Source of the DNA: PoT sp049331405
GTDB taxonomy: Bacteria; Planctomycetota; Planctomycetia; Isosphaerales; Isosphaeraceae
Direction: 5' to 3'
Assembly: GCF_049331405.1 (NCBI RefSeq)
Contig: NZ_CP186274.1
Span: forward strand, 9,300,001 to 9,364,000
DNA: 64,000 bases
Below, piece by piece: positions 1 through 11,142 of this stretch (its first letter is position 1; every line of letters starts with the position of its first letter). Under the pieces are notes generated by a model. It had not been told where the DNA came from. It worked only from the letters and a program-made list of their open reading frames with translations, and ran no database searches. The translations under genes were made by a program, and so were the position numbers.

Positions 1-1265
<1,265 letters not shown>

Positions 1266-1269
<4 letters not shown>

Positions 1270-1865
1270 CGGCCCGACTCGCCGTCGTAGGAATCGCCGA
1301 GTTCCGCCATCCGCTCCTGCATCCGCTTGCGCACGCGGCCGGTCGCCACGTGCACGGCGGCGATCGAGCTCATGCCGAGCTCGTCGCGCACGTCCTCGGC
1401 GGGCCGGCCTTCCAGGACCCGCCGGGTGAATACCTGCCAGTCCCTGGGCGACACCCCGGGCCTCACCTGCGTCATGGCCAGCTGCCGCAGGTCGTGCATG
1501 GCCAACTCCTGGAACTGCCGCTCGAGGTCGTCGCGGGCGGGGATGTCCTCGTAGAGCTCCTGGAAAACCTTGGGGGGTTTTCGCCTGTAGAAGTCCATGC
1601 AGGCGTTCCTGGTGACCGTCTTCATCCACTGCCGGAACGGACCCTTGCCGCGGTCGAAGCTCGTCGCCTTCATCGTGGTGCAGATCGCGATCAGGAGGTC
1701 CTGCGCCAGGTCGTCCGCGTCGGCTTCCTGGAGCCCGTATTTCCGGCACCATCCGGAGATGGCCTCCCCGTAGCGGATGAAGAACAGCGTCCGCGACTCC
1801 GCGTCCGCGGCATCGTTCAGGAAGCTGAATACGAGCAAGGTCGTGTCCGGCACATCCTCGGCCAC
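1266..1865 (-). CDS. ECF-type RNA polymerase sigma factor (kinase-associated)
   Basis: 199 residues. Region 2 is recognisable around DADDLAQDLLIAI and the FRQWMKTVTRNACMDFYRR helix (-10 and core binding), and region 4 is near the C-terminus (GMSSIAAVHVATGRVRKRM, a helix-turn-helix for -35 recognition). The start is a GTG with GGAGG seven bases upstream. It overlaps the kinase that follows by four bases. Planctomycetes carry many such sigma/kinase pairs, where the kinase or its zinc finger is thought to control the sigma factor. No target promoter can be named from this sequence. Confidence 0.92.
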
Positions 1866-2304
1866 CGCATCACCTCCGCTGCCCAGGGCCTGCGGGCCGC
1901 GCCGCCCGCCGAATGAATCGGGAATGTACTTATCTTGCGCGCGGACAGGTGGTCAATCCACGGCCATGCCGGAAATTTTTCTTGGGCGTCTTGTTAGTGG
2001 AGTCGGCCCCGGTGCGTACCCTCTCTGTAGCCCGGACTCGAGCCGAGAAGCTCGAGAGAGATCGAACAACATGGTCGGGCCGGGCTGCTCGAAATTCCCG
2101 CTCCCGGCGGCTTCATCGCCGACCGTCATCCCCCCTCGAGGGCTGGCCCAGGCCCTCACGCCGGGCAAGCACCGCGGCGGGCCACCAAGGCCGGCGGGAG
2201 ATCCGCCGCCTTCGGGTTCGACGCCGGAGAGGCTGCGGAGGGACGATCCGGTGGAGGCTAATCTTATGCTTGCAGAATTATGGCCCGAGGTCGATCGCTT
2301 GATG
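1866..2304. other. intergenic region, no convincing gene
   Basis: This stretch lies between the start of the sigma gene and the 3' end of the next minus-strand gene. It presumably carries the sigma promoter. Short open frames exist on both strands but lack ribosome binding sites and recognisable protein patterns. It is also a candidate zone for the left edge of the accessory region, but no repeat of the tRNA-Leu 3' end was spotted here. Confidence 0.5.
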
Positions 2305-2715
2305 TCAGCGGGACCGCCTCTCTTCCTCATCCATCCCGAGGGCCAAAGTGATCAGCCTGGCCGCGGCGTATTCGGCGCCGATTCGCCCCGCGGAAGTGTC
2401 CGGGAACGAGCACACCCAGCCGTGCCCCTTGTCCCGATCGATCCTCAGGCCCGAGGGCTTGCCGTCGATCTCCTTGAAGAGCTTGACGATCGCGAGGGCC
2501 TCGGGGTCGGGCCTGCTCTCGCCCGGGGCGAGCTCGAACTTGATGAAGACGCGCCCCCGGCCGCCCGCGTCGAGGCCCGAGAAATGCCTGAACTTGATCG
2601 GGAACCGGACCCGCTCGCTCCAGGTGCGTCCGGCACGCTCCCCGACTTCGGTGCCGCGATCGATTTTCGCGGCACTATGGCCTGCCTTCGCGTGCTCCTC
2701 ATGATCCTCCGGCAT
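2305..2715 (-). CDS. hypothetical protein
   Basis: 136 residues, not recognised. The ATG at 2715 has AGGAG five bases upstream; a GTG two codons earlier would overlap that site. The protein starts charged and His-rich (PEDHEEHAKAGH). A compact alpha/beta core follows, with strands such as VRFPIKFRHF and RVFIKFELA, then a Gly/Trp segment (KGHGWVCSF) and a helix. The amino-acid mix is balanced, so it is probably a real soluble cytoplasmic protein. The AT-rich stretch just upstream (about 2740-2790) could hold its promoter and that of the divergent gene at 2903. Confidence 0.7.
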   Translation of the reverse strand: MPEDHEEHAKAGHSAAKIDRGTEVGERAGRTWSERVRFPIKFRHFSGLDAGGRGRVFIKFELAPGESRPDPEALAIVKLFKEIDGKPSGLRIDRDKGHGWVCSFPDTSAGRIGAEYAAARLITLALGMDEEERRSR

Positions 2716-2902
2716 AGCCACTCCTGCGATTTCAAGATTCAGTGCTCAATATTAAATGCTTTTATTTAACAAATCGTTAATTCCTTAACACCCGTCCCCT
2801 GCAAGCGTCACGCGGGCATCCTGCCCGCATCGCCCCGGCCGACCCGCGTAGGGCCGAGCCGCTTCGTCGAAGGTACGCCCCTTTCATACCGAGGAGATTT
2901 CC

Positions 2903-3382
2903 ATGCCCGCCAATCACCGACAAGCCGGAACGACGGATTCACACGAAGGCGACGACATCCTCGCGCTGCTCGATTTCCTGCGGCAGCAGGGGCCGGAGGA
3001 ACGCATCAGGATGCTCGGGGGCGGGGCGGAGCCCCGCGGATGCGGCCGGCCATCCGCCGCCCCGATCGAGGCCGCAACCCTCGAACGGGCGGTGTGCTCG
3101 GCCCTCGCGTCCCAGCCGCGTCCGGCGTTGGGGAGCCTCGTGGTGATGCTCAGCATCTGGACGGGCCTGGAGCCCAGGCGCAAGGCCCTCCTCCTCAGGA
3201 CTTTGATGCCCGAGCTCAAGGACGGGATCGTGGCGGCGGCCTGCGGCGTCAACCGCAGCACGCTCTTCAAATGGCCGGAATATGCCCGCCTCAAGGCCTT
3301 CCAGAAGCATCCATCATCCGTCATGAGGGGCGAGCAGGACGAGGACGGCAACATCGAGGCCTGGCTCGACGCCGCCGGATGA
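2903..3382 (+). CDS. hypothetical protein with helix-turn-helix-like C-terminal half
   Basis: 159 residues, ATG preceded by GAGGAG. The N-terminus is acidic and helical (DDILALLDFLRQQG). Residues about 105-140 (LKDGIVAAACGVNRSTLFKW) have the spacing of a DNA-binding helix-turn-helix in which a phage-type regulator or small terminase-like protein would read DNA. No family can be named. It is the first gene of a plus-strand series running into the ATPase at 3550, with a 167-base gap between them. A role in replication or regulation of the element is inferred only from position. Confidence 0.75.
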   Translation: MPANHRQAGTTDSHEGDDILALLDFLRQQGPEERIRMLGGGAEPRGCGRPSAAPIEAATLERAVCSALASQPRPALGSLVVMLSIWTGLEPRRKALLLRTLMPELKDGIVAAACGVNRSTLFKWPEYARLKAFQKHPSSVMRGEQDEDGNIEAWLDAAG

Positions 3383-3549
3383 GGACGGGCGGGCTCCGCT
3401 CGGCGGCCGCGGCCCCCATCAGGCCCGGCGGCGGCCGAGCGGAGCGGGCGGGGCGCATCGCGCCCGGGCCGAACATGCCGCCCGGCATGACGGGATGACG
3501 ACGATGACGCGAATTCCGCCGTAACTCCAACCGAGAGCAGGAGACGACC

Positions 3550-5034
3550 GTGACGCAGCACCGGGACGATCACCATGACGCGAGGCCCGCTTCGCCCCGC
3601 ACGCCCGTCGCCCACGGCGACCCGGATGGCGAGGGGGGATCGGAGCCGGTCCTCTTCAACGACCAATACGGCACGCCCTGGGCGCGGGTGCCCCACGGCG
3701 ACCGGCTCGAGAATCTGCAGCTGCGCGGCCGAGCGTTCCGCAACTGGCTGATCCGCGGGATGCTGGACGCGGGCGAGCGGCCGACGCGCGGCAGGATCGC
3801 CGAGCGGCTGGATGAGTTCGAGGCGTACGCCGACCAGGATCGGAGGGCCCTGCACAACCGGAGTGCCTGGCACGAGGAAGGGCGTTCGCCGTGCATCGAC
3901 CTGGCCGACGAACGATGGCGTACCGTCGTGGTCGGCGAGTCCGGCTGGGAGGTGGCGGCCGACCCCGGCGTGCTCTTCCGCCGGTTCGCCCATCAGATAC
4001 CGCTGCCGGATCCCGACCCGTCCGGCGACCTGCGGGACCTCCTCCCATTCCTGCCCCCGCTGCGATGCGAGGCCGACCGCATCCTGGTGCTGACCTATCT
4101 CGTCGCGGCCCTGGTCCCCATGCCTCGGCCCATCCTCATGCCGGTAGGCCCCCAGGGGTCGGCCAAGAGCACCCTCTGCTCGCTGGTACGCCGCCTCGTC
4201 GACCCGTCGCGGGCCGAGCTACTGGGCCGCGACGCCCGGGCCGACCTGGTCCAGACGTTCTACCGCCACGCCGTCCCCGTCTTCGACAACGCGTCCGATT
4301 TCACGCCGGTGGAGGCGGACCTGTGCTGCCAGGCCGTCACGGGCCGGGCCATCGACCGGCGGCGGCTCTATACCGACGGCGAGGAATACTTGCTGAGCTT
4401 CTTCCGCGCGATCGTCGTCAATGGCATCCGCCCGCCGACGAACCGGCCGGACCTGCTCGATCGGAGCCTGATCATCGAGCTGGAGCGGCTCACCCACGAC
4501 CGGCGCCGCTACCCGGGGCGGCTCGAGGCCGAATTCCGCGAGGCGAGCCCGCGGCTCTTCGGGGGACTGCTCAACGCGCCGAGCCGGACTCTCTCGCTAT
4601 TGCCCTCGGTGCCCGAGGACGGCCTCTCCCGCATGGCCGACTTCCACCGCTTCGGCAGGGCGGCCGCCCTGGCGCCCGGATTCACCGTCGAGGCGTTCGA
4701 CGCGGCGATGCGCGAGGCCGAATCCCGGCGGCGCCGCAACGCCACCGACAGCCCGCCGGTGGCGGCGCTCCTCCCGTTCGCCCGCAAGCAGGGGCGGTGG
4801 GCGGGCGACCCGACGACGCTCCTGGAACGCCTCGCCGACACCGCCCGCGCCCACCAGGTACGGCGCACGCCGGAGAGCTGGCCCGACACCCCGATCGGCC
4901 TGGGCCGCCAGCTCACCCGGCTGGCGGTGATACTGGCCGAGCACGGCGTCGCGCTCGCCCGCCCGCGCAAGGCCCGGGAGCGGCTGGTGAGCCTCGAATA
5001 CGACCCGGCGGCCGACCTCTCCCTCGAGGGGTGA
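3550..5034 (+). CDS. P-loop ATPase of the phage D5 / mobile-element primase-helicase type
   Basis: 494 residues from a GTG start with AGGAG six bases upstream. The central domain carries Walker A GPQGSAKST (200-208), a Walker B-like VPVFDNAS (242-249), a sensor-1 region ending in asparagine (RAIVVNGI, N291) and an arginine-finger-like DLLDRS (about 301-306). This order matches the superfamily III-like ATPases carried by plasmids, prophages and integrative elements, where they unwind DNA for element replication. The N-terminal 170 residues show no primase active-site pattern that I can see, so a fused primase is not claimed. The gene stands alone before a 350-base gap. Confidence 0.82.
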   Translation: MTQHRDDHHDARPASPRTPVAHGDPDGEGGSEPVLFNDQYGTPWARVPHGDRLENLQLRGRAFRNWLIRGMLDAGERPTRGRIAERLDEFEAYADQDRRALHNRSAWHEEGRSPCIDLADERWRTVVVGESGWEVAADPGVLFRRFAHQIPLPDPDPSGDLRDLLPFLPPLRCEADRILVLTYLVAALVPMPRPILMPVGPQGSAKSTLCSLVRRLVDPSRAELLGRDARADLVQTFYRHAVPVFDNASDFTPVEADLCCQAVTGRAIDRRRLYTDGEEYLLSFFRAIVVNGIRPPTNRPDLLDRSLIIELERLTHDRRRYPGRLEAEFREASPRLFGGLLNAPSRTLSLLPSVPEDGLSRMADFHRFGRAAALAPGFTVEAFDAAMREAESRRRRNATDSPPVAALLPFARKQGRWAGDPTTLLERLADTARAHQVRRTPESWPDTPIGLGRQLTRLAVILAEHGVALARPRKARERLVSLEYDPAADLSLEG

Positions 5035-5384
5035 CCTCGCTTAGGACGCTACCCGGTCTCCGGCATCCGGGGCCGCCCATCCGCCCCCGCAACGGCCCAT
5101 GTGAGGCCCGATGCGGCAATCAGAGTCGCGCTGGATTTTCCTGAAATCATTTCCCGCCAAGTATTTCCGTCTCAAGTTGCCGGCGACCCGTCGCGACAGG
5201 CGTCCCGATCTATTGAGCGGCCGCGGGGGAGCCACCTTCGCGGCGATGCGACCGCCGGGCCTGGGGAACCGATCCCGCGTCCGGCAGCAACGCCGCCTCG
5301 CTCGGCGGCGGGAGGGTCTCCGCCCTCGCGAACCGAGGGCCGGTCGACTGATTGGCCAGTCAACTGATTGCAAGGAGTGATGGC
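5035..5384. other. intergenic region upstream of the ParB operon
   Basis: No convincing gene. The segment around 5120-5200 is less GC-rich than its surroundings (GATTTTCCTGAAATCATTTC) and could hold the promoter for the ParB-to-VirD4 gene series. Short frames on both strands lack start signals. Confidence 0.5.
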
Positions 5385-5585
5385 ATGAAGAAAATTCCGA
5401 GATTCGAGCCGCTCATCGAACTCGCCGGGAGGTTATTCCCGCGGGGCGTCCCCCATGCCACCGGTGGGGGGCGTGACGCGGGGGGGCGCAGGGACGCGGG
5501 ACCGGGGCGGGGACAAGTCGGGCAGGGGGGCCGCACGGCGGAAAGCCCGGGCTCCACTTCGACAACAGAAAGGGGGTGCCCATGA
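5385..5585 (+). CDS. possible small leader protein coupled to the ParB-like gene
   Basis: 66 residues from an ATG with a good AGGAG seven bases upstream. The first 18 residues (MKKIPRFEPLIELAGRLF) look like a genuine helix; the rest is Gly/Arg-rich and low in complexity. Its TGA overlaps the ATG of the next gene in an ATGA arrangement, typical of translational coupling. It could be a small real protein, a leader peptide that sets ParB expression, or chance. Confidence 0.45.
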   Translation: MKKIPRFEPLIELAGRLFPRGVPHATGGGRDAGGRRDAGPGRGQVGQGGRTAESPGSTSTTERGCP

Positions 5586-6367
5586 CGGGCCGCCTGCCGG
5601 ATGTCACGAACGAGCCCGTGAGCCGATTCGCCGACCATCCGGAGAATGCCCGCAAGCATTGCGACCTCGACTCGCTCCTGCCGTCCATCGAGAGGGACGG
5701 GATCCTGCAGCCGATCGGCGCGATCGAGCTGCCGGATGATTGGCTGGGCCCGATCTGGGGCAACCGGAGGCTGGGCTGCGCCCGGATCCTCGGGCTCGCG
5801 ACCGTCCCGACCCGGGTCTTCCGGGGGCCGATCCGCGCGGGCGACGTCGAGCGGCTGGCCCTGACGGAGAACCTGGCGCGCCTGGGCCTGCGCCCGTCGG
5901 AGGAGGCCAGGGGATTGCACGCGGCGATGACGTCGGGCCGGCTCACGGGCACGGAGCTCGCCACGCTGTTCGGCTTCAGCGACGCCAAGGTGAGCCGCAA
6001 GCTCGCCCTGCTCAAGCTGGTCGAGCCCCTGGTCGCGCTGATCGACGGCGGGACGATCCCCGAGTCCGCCGCGCCGGACCTGGCCAGGCTGGGCGAGGCC
6101 GAGCAGCTCCTCCTGGCGGAGTCGACCACGGGGCCCGTCGGCCGCGACGAGCTGAAGCGGGCGCTGGGCAGGCGGCCGGCGGGGCGCAAAGCCCCGAAGC
6201 AGCATCGACTCAGACGCGGGCGGCTCAGCGTCGTCTCGGCGAGCGAGGACCTCTCCGAGCTGCTGGGCGAGCTCGAGGAGATGAAGAAGTCCGTCCGCAA
6301 GGCGCTGGATCAAGGCTGGGACTTCCCCACGCTGGCCCGGGTGCTCGCGGTCTCGGCCCAACCGTAG
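5582..6367 (+). CDS. ParB/KorB-like partition or regulatory protein
   Basis: 261 residues from ATG 5582, preceded by an AAAGGGGG site. The N-terminal half is a ParB nuclease-like domain: HPENARKH, then DGILQPIGAI, and WGNRRLGCARILG in the place of the usual GERR box, followed by LTENLARLGLRPSEEA. The middle carries the KorB/ParB helix-turn-helix (TGTELATLFGFSDAKVSRKL, about 121-140). The C-terminus is a basic linker plus a helical tail. Such proteins bind centromere-like sites to partition plasmids or regulate element genes. No ParA is next to it and no repeated parS-like site was recognised. Confidence 0.88.
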   Translation: MTGRLPDVTNEPVSRFADHPENARKHCDLDSLLPSIERDGILQPIGAIELPDDWLGPIWGNRRLGCARILGLATVPTRVFRGPIRAGDVERLALTENLARLGLRPSEEARGLHAAMTSGRLTGTELATLFGFSDAKVSRKLALLKLVEPLVALIDGGTIPESAAPDLARLGEAEQLLLAESTTGPVGRDELKRALGRRPAGRKAPKQHRLRRGRLSVVSASEDLSELLGELEEMKKSVRKALDQGWDFPTLARVLAVSAQP

Positions 6368-6530
6368 CCCGCCGCCCCCCCTTATTGCAGTCCGATCATC
6401 CCCGCCGGGCGCCCGCAACGTGCGGGCGTCGAGGGGCGGGGGTACGCAAGCGGGATGCGGACTCGTCCGCAGACCGAATCCTGGCCCGGGGCCATCCCGG
6501 CCCCCGGGCACAACCCGAGGAATCGCCATC

Positions 6531-7768
6531 ATGTCCAAGATTCGACACTGCGTCCGACGCGGATTCACCGCCCTGCTGTGCGCGGGGGCGTTGCTCGCTG
6601 GCCCCTCGCACTCCCTGCGTGCCGGCGACGCGGCCCCCCGGCCGCGGGGACCTCGCCCGCCGCCGGGCGGCCGGAGGGTGGCCCCGCGGGGGTCGGGGCG
6701 ACCAAGTTCCGGCTGGAGAAGGCACTCGATCAGTATCTGGAGGAGACAGAGGAGAGGCTGCGCATCAGGATGGACGGCCTCAAGGGCTTCTTCGAGGCGC
6801 GCAAGGAGGGGGCGCCGCTCTTCGCGTCCGCCGTGCTCGACCTGGGCGCCAAGGGGCGGCTGGCGGGCTCCTTCCTGGAAAGTTTCGCCACGCAGGCCGG
6901 CCGGGCGCTGGGCCTGACCTCCGGCGGCGACGGGCCCGACGGCTTCACGCTCTTCGTCCGCCGGGCCTTCAGTGAGAACGTCCTCGACCGGGGGGCGGCC
7001 GTGCGGGAGATGCAGAGGGCGCTGGCCGGCTTCCGCGAGGACCTGGTGGAGTCGGAGGCCCGGCTGCTCGTCTCCTTGGGGGTCGACGTCCCCGACGACG
7101 CGATCGCTCGCGGCCTCGCCATGCCGGACCTGCGCCATGAGCTCGCGGCGCTCGATCTCTGCGATGCCATGATCGCCGAAGGGGTCGACGGTGCGAGCAC
7201 GGATCTCGGCGCGTCGCTGGGCATGTTCGTCGTCTCGAACTTCCTCGGCGATCAGCTCGCCAAACGTGCCACGCCGGAGGATGCCTCGCGGCCTCGCCAA
7301 TTCGGCACCAACATCGCGGCCGGCATCGCCGTGGAGGCGGCGCTGGGCGAGGGCGTCAAGGCTATGGGGTACGACCCCGAGAAGGCCCTCGCCAATCGCA
7401 CCAGGGCCGGCATCGATAACATCTGCACCGCAGTCATCGAGGGCGATAACTCGATGGGCGCGATATACCCCACGCTCTCGATCTTCCGGAGGAGTCACCC
7501 CGACGCGGCGGTGCGACTTGCCTGCCAGCGGGCCGATGAGGCCGTGACGCGAGCTTCCAATCTCGGGCTGCGTGAGCGTCTGCGATGGATGCGCAACGAG
7601 CGGTACCGCAGCCTGTGGAAATCGCTCATGACGCACCTCATCGGGCCGGAGGCCGCGAGCTCTCCCTTGCTCATGTACATCCCATTGGACGCGGGCCGGT
7701 GCTCGCCGCCCGACCAGATCATCCGCTGGGCCGAGTCCATCGTCGGCGCGTTCGGGGCCTCGAACTGA
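6531..7768 (+). CDS. exported helical protein of unknown function, split by an apparent one-base frameshift
   Basis: Starts at ATG 6531 with GAGGAA upstream. A clear signal peptide follows (basic MSKIRHCVRRG, hydrophobic core, Ala-rich cleavage area, about residues 1-32). That frame then ends, while the rest of the protein lies in the -1 frame from about 6640 onward. Restoring one C in the C6 run at 6634-6639 gives a continuous 412-residue protein. The mature part is rich in alpha helices (FRLEKALDQYLEETEERLR) and ends with RWAESIVGAFGASN. No domain is recognised. Its place between ParB and the VirD4 gene suggests a periplasmic part of the same system. Confidence 0.72.
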
Positions 7769-7798
7769 CATCTGGCCACTTCGATCCGGAGGGACGCC

Positions 7799-8721
7799 AT
7801 GAAGAGGATCCTGTGGGCATGCATCCTGACGTCGATTCCCGCCTTCGCCACGCCGGCATACGCGGGGCTCGGCTCGCGGGCCGTGCGCGAGACCGCGGAA
7901 TTCCTGATCGGGAAGTTCGGCCGTGAGGCGGCGGGGGAGGGCGCCGAGCGGCTGGCCGGCCGATTGGCCTCGGCGGCGGCCCGGCACGGCGACGGCGTCC
8001 TGACGGCCGTGCGCAAGGTCGGGCCCGGGGCGATCGGCGTGGTGGAAGGGGCGGGGGCGGAGGCCCCCGGGTGCTCCGCCTGCTCAACCGCCACGGCGAC
8101 GACGCGCTCAGGCTGCTGAGCCGGCCCTCGGGCCTGGCGATGGTCTCCCGCCACGGGGACGACGCCGCGGCCGTGCTGATCCGGCACAGGGCCGTCGCCG
8201 AGCCGGTCCTGGAGGCGCTCGGCGAGCCCGCGATCGGGGCCCTGGGCGCCCTCGGCCCCCGCGGGGGCCGCAGGCTGGCCATGATGGCGGGCGAGCTCGC
8301 GGGCGGCGGCCGCGCCCCCGAGCTGCTGGCGGTGATCGCCCGCCGCGGGGACAGGGCGATGGATTTCGCCTGGGAGCACCGGGGCGTGCTGGCCGGGGGC
8401 GTCGCGCTCGCCGCCTTCCTCTCCGACCCCGAGCCCTATCTCGACGGCACGGCACGGCTGGCCGGCGCCGGGGGTGAGGCCGTCGCCCGGATCGCGGGGG
8501 CCGTGGCCGAGGAGGCCGTCAAGCCCGTCGCGAAGGCGGCCGGGGGCGTCGCCGCGGAGGCAAGGACTCACCTCGCCCGGGCGCTCCTCGTCGCGGGCCT
8601 CATCCTGGCCCTCGCCGCAGTCCTGCTCGTCAGGAGCGGCCTGCTCGGGTGGCTCCCCGTCCGCGTCGGTATCAAGGTCGCCGGCAAGCACATCGTCGCC
8701 GCCATGGGCAAGGGTCGCTGA
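7799..8721 (+). CDS. membrane protein with HGDDA-type repeats, split by an apparent one-base frameshift
   Basis: Begins at ATG 7799 (GGAGG upstream) with a signal peptide ending near AYAGLG. The reading frame switches by -1 near the C5 run at 8064-8068; adding one base gives 307 residues. The central part holds repeats around RHGDGVL, RHGDDALRLL, RHGDDAAAVL and RRGDRAMDF, each followed by a short helix. Near the C-terminus is a strong transmembrane helix (about residues 262-280, ALLVAGLILALAAVLLV) and a short basic tail. An Ala-rich stretch (about 210-255) precedes it. The family is not known to me. Context puts it at the inner membrane beside the VirD4 ATPase. Confidence 0.72.
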
Positions 8722-8787
8722 ACGAAACGCCCGGCGGCCCTGGGCACCGCGCCCCCGCCGGGCATCCCGAATCCTCGGAGGTCCCGC

Positions 8788-9030
8788 ATGGAGACTCTGC
8801 TGGGATGGTCCTTGCTGCTCATCGCCGGATGCGTCGGCGGGTGGGGCAGCGGGATGCTCTACCTGACGCTATCGGAGGCCTGGGAGCGCAGGAAGCCCAA
8901 GGCCCGCCCCGACCACACGCTCACGCTCACCGGCCCGGACGGTTCGCCGCTCCGGCAGCAGAAGATGACGGCCGCGGGCGCCGGCCGGATCATCGCCGAG
9001 CTGGACCGCAGGCCCCAGGGCTACCGCTGA
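8788..9030 (+). CDS. small single-pass membrane protein
   Basis: 80 residues, ATG with GGAGG six bases upstream. Residues 5-28 form one hydrophobic helix (GWSLLLIAGCVGGWGSGMLYL), followed by a basic stretch and a short soluble tail. It sits tightly between the HGDDA-repeat protein and VirD4, suggesting an accessory subunit at the membrane. No family recognised. Confidence 0.7.
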   Translation: METLLGWSLLLIAGCVGGWGSGMLYLTLSEAWERRKPKARPDHTLTLTGPDGSPLRQQKMTAAGAGRIIAELDRRPQGYR

Positions 9031-9163
9031 GCGCCTCGACCCCCTCCCGCGCGGCCGTCGGTCGGGCGGGAGGGACCCGGCCATGTCGCATCACCCCGGC
9101 CGGATTCCATCACGGCCGATCGGCACGTCGCTCGAAATCCCTTACCTAAACCGAGAGGTGATC

Positions 9164-11058
9164 ATGCGACGCTTCGTCGCGCCGGCTTGCCGCCTCGCCC
9201 TGGGGCTGGCCCTCCTGGCCTTCGCCCTGCAGGCCGTGCTGCTCGGCCTGCGTTTCCCCTCGGTCGGGGCCGCCGCCCTGGCCGGGATCGCCTGGCGCAT
9301 GAGGCGGCGGCGCCGCCGCCCCTCCGACGCCTTCGGCACGGCGGCCTTCGCCGGCTGGGGGACCTGGCCCGCGGCCGGCTACTGGGCGATCGCGGCCTGA
9401 TCCTGGGCAGGCTCGGCAACATGCCCAGGCCGACCAGGATTCAGGCCGCCCGCGCGCTGATCGACCCGCGCGTGGGCTCGCAGAAGGCCTGCCGCGACTG
9501 GTTCGCGGCGTTCTTGGGCCGGCGGGCGGACGGCTTCATCCGGGTCGAGGACTTCGTCGGGCTGCTCACGGTGAGCCCGGCCGGCGGCGGCAAGTCGGTC
9601 AACAGCCTCGTGCCCAACCTCCTCTCCTACGGGGGCAATGCCGTGGTGGTGGACCCCAAGGGGGAGCTCTTCGCGCTGACGCACGCGCATCGCAGGGAGC
9701 ATTTCGGGCACGAGATCGTCCGCCTCGACCCGGGATGCCTCTACGACGACCGCCACGGGCCTGGGGATTGCCTGAACGCGCTCGACTGGATCGACCCGAA
9801 TTCCCCGCGCTTCATCGACTCCTGCCGGGACCTGGCGAATATGATCGTCGTGCGCTCGGGGATGGAGCACGAGCCGCACTGGAACGACTCCGCGGAGAAC
9901 GTCATCGCGGCCCTCACGGCCTTCATCTGCGCCTGCGAGGGCAACCCGGACGAGCGCAACCTGCGGGGCGTTCGCACCTATCTCGCCTCGCGCCAGCTCT
10001 ACGGGCAGGCGCTCTCGGCCATGCAGGAGCGTGAGGACTTCCGCGGCGTCCTGCAGCAGCTCGGCCACTCGCTCACCTGGCACGTCGACAAGGAGCTGGG
10101 CAGCGTGATGTCGCACACGCAGCGCCACACCAACATCTTCGACTCGCCTCTGATCGCCACGGCCACGCGGCGCACCACGTTCGACCCGCGCTCGCTCCGC
10201 GGCGGCAAGATGACCGTCTACATCATCATCCCGTCGGACATGCTCGCGGTGTGGGCGGCCGTGCAGCGGCTCTGGCTCGGCACCCTGCTCAGGGTCGCGA
10301 CCCGCGGGGTGCCGACCGAGGAGAATCCGGTCCTCTTCATGATCGACGAGGCCGCCCACATCGGCCAGATGCGCGCGCTCGAGGACGCGGTCACCCTGAT
10401 GCGCGGCATGGGGGTGCGCTGCTGGTTCTTCTTCCAGTCGCTCGACCAGCTCAAGCGGACCTTCGGCGACCACGCCTCCACCATCCTCGATAACCTGGCC
10501 ACCAGGCAGTATTTCTCGATCAATTCCTACGAGACGGCCGAGGCCCTGAGCAAGGAGATCGGCGAAGAGACGATCGCCGTCCGGTCGGACAACGAGAGCG
10601 ACAACACCTCGATCCCGATGGGGGGCGGCGGCCAGCCCCAGCCCGGCAGCCGCTCCTGGGGCCGCGGCAGCACGATTTCGGAGCAGGGCAGGGCCCTCCT
10701 GAAGCCCGAGGAGGTGCTCCGCCTCCCCGGCCACGTCTCCCTGCTCTTCCACAAGAATATGCGGCCGATCCTGGCCGAGCGCATCAGCTATTACTCCGAC
10801 CCGGCCTTCCGACTCGGGCGGCGGGGCTACGGGACGGGGCTGACCCGGGGCCCGGGTCTCGGCAGCCTGGCGGGGGCCCTGGCCATCCTGCTCGCGGCGA
10901 CGATCGGTGCGGCCGTCGCCGCGTGTCTCCCGCCCGCGGTCGAGCCCCGGCCGCGGGCATCACGCCCCGCCTTCGCCCCGGCATCGCCGGGCGACGACGA
11001 CGATCCCTACGACAGCCGGCGGAAGGCCTATCGGCGCCCGGTGCGGCCGCGCTTCTGA
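9164..11058 (+). CDS. VirD4/TraG-type coupling ATPase, N-terminus separated by an apparent one-base frameshift
   Basis: The N-terminal frame starts at ATG 9164 (GAGAGG upstream) with two membrane helices (ALGLALLAFALQAVLL and the next segment). It then reads DAFGTAAFAGWGTWPAAG before running into a stop at 9398. The -1 frame continues directly with LLGDRGLILGRLGN, the usual sequel in this family, so one base near 9379 appears lost; the joined protein has 631 residues. Walker A is SPAGGGKSV (9574-9600) and Walker B is VLFMIDEAAH (about 10330-10359). VirD4/TraG proteins are hexameric inner-membrane ATPases that recruit substrates, often by C-terminal signals, to type IV secretion channels. No VirB4 or relaxase is present in the window. 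Confidence 0.9.
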
Positions 11059-11142
11059 CCCGGCATTCAGGGTTCCAATGATGCATCCCGGCATCGTGCC
11101 GGGATGCCGATGACGCGGAGTTTCGACGAAAGGACGAGCGAC

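Noticed and set aside
5360..7987. Very long open frame on the minus strand across the ParB and exported-protein genes
   Set aside because: Sequence is Arg/Gly/Pro/His-rich without domains and runs opposite to genes with clear motifs; long antisense frames are normal in such GC-rich DNA.
6634..9400. Programmed -1 frameshifting in three neighbouring genes
   Set aside because: No consistent slippery heptamer or downstream structure is shared, and the same kind of break occurs in unrelated genes far away.
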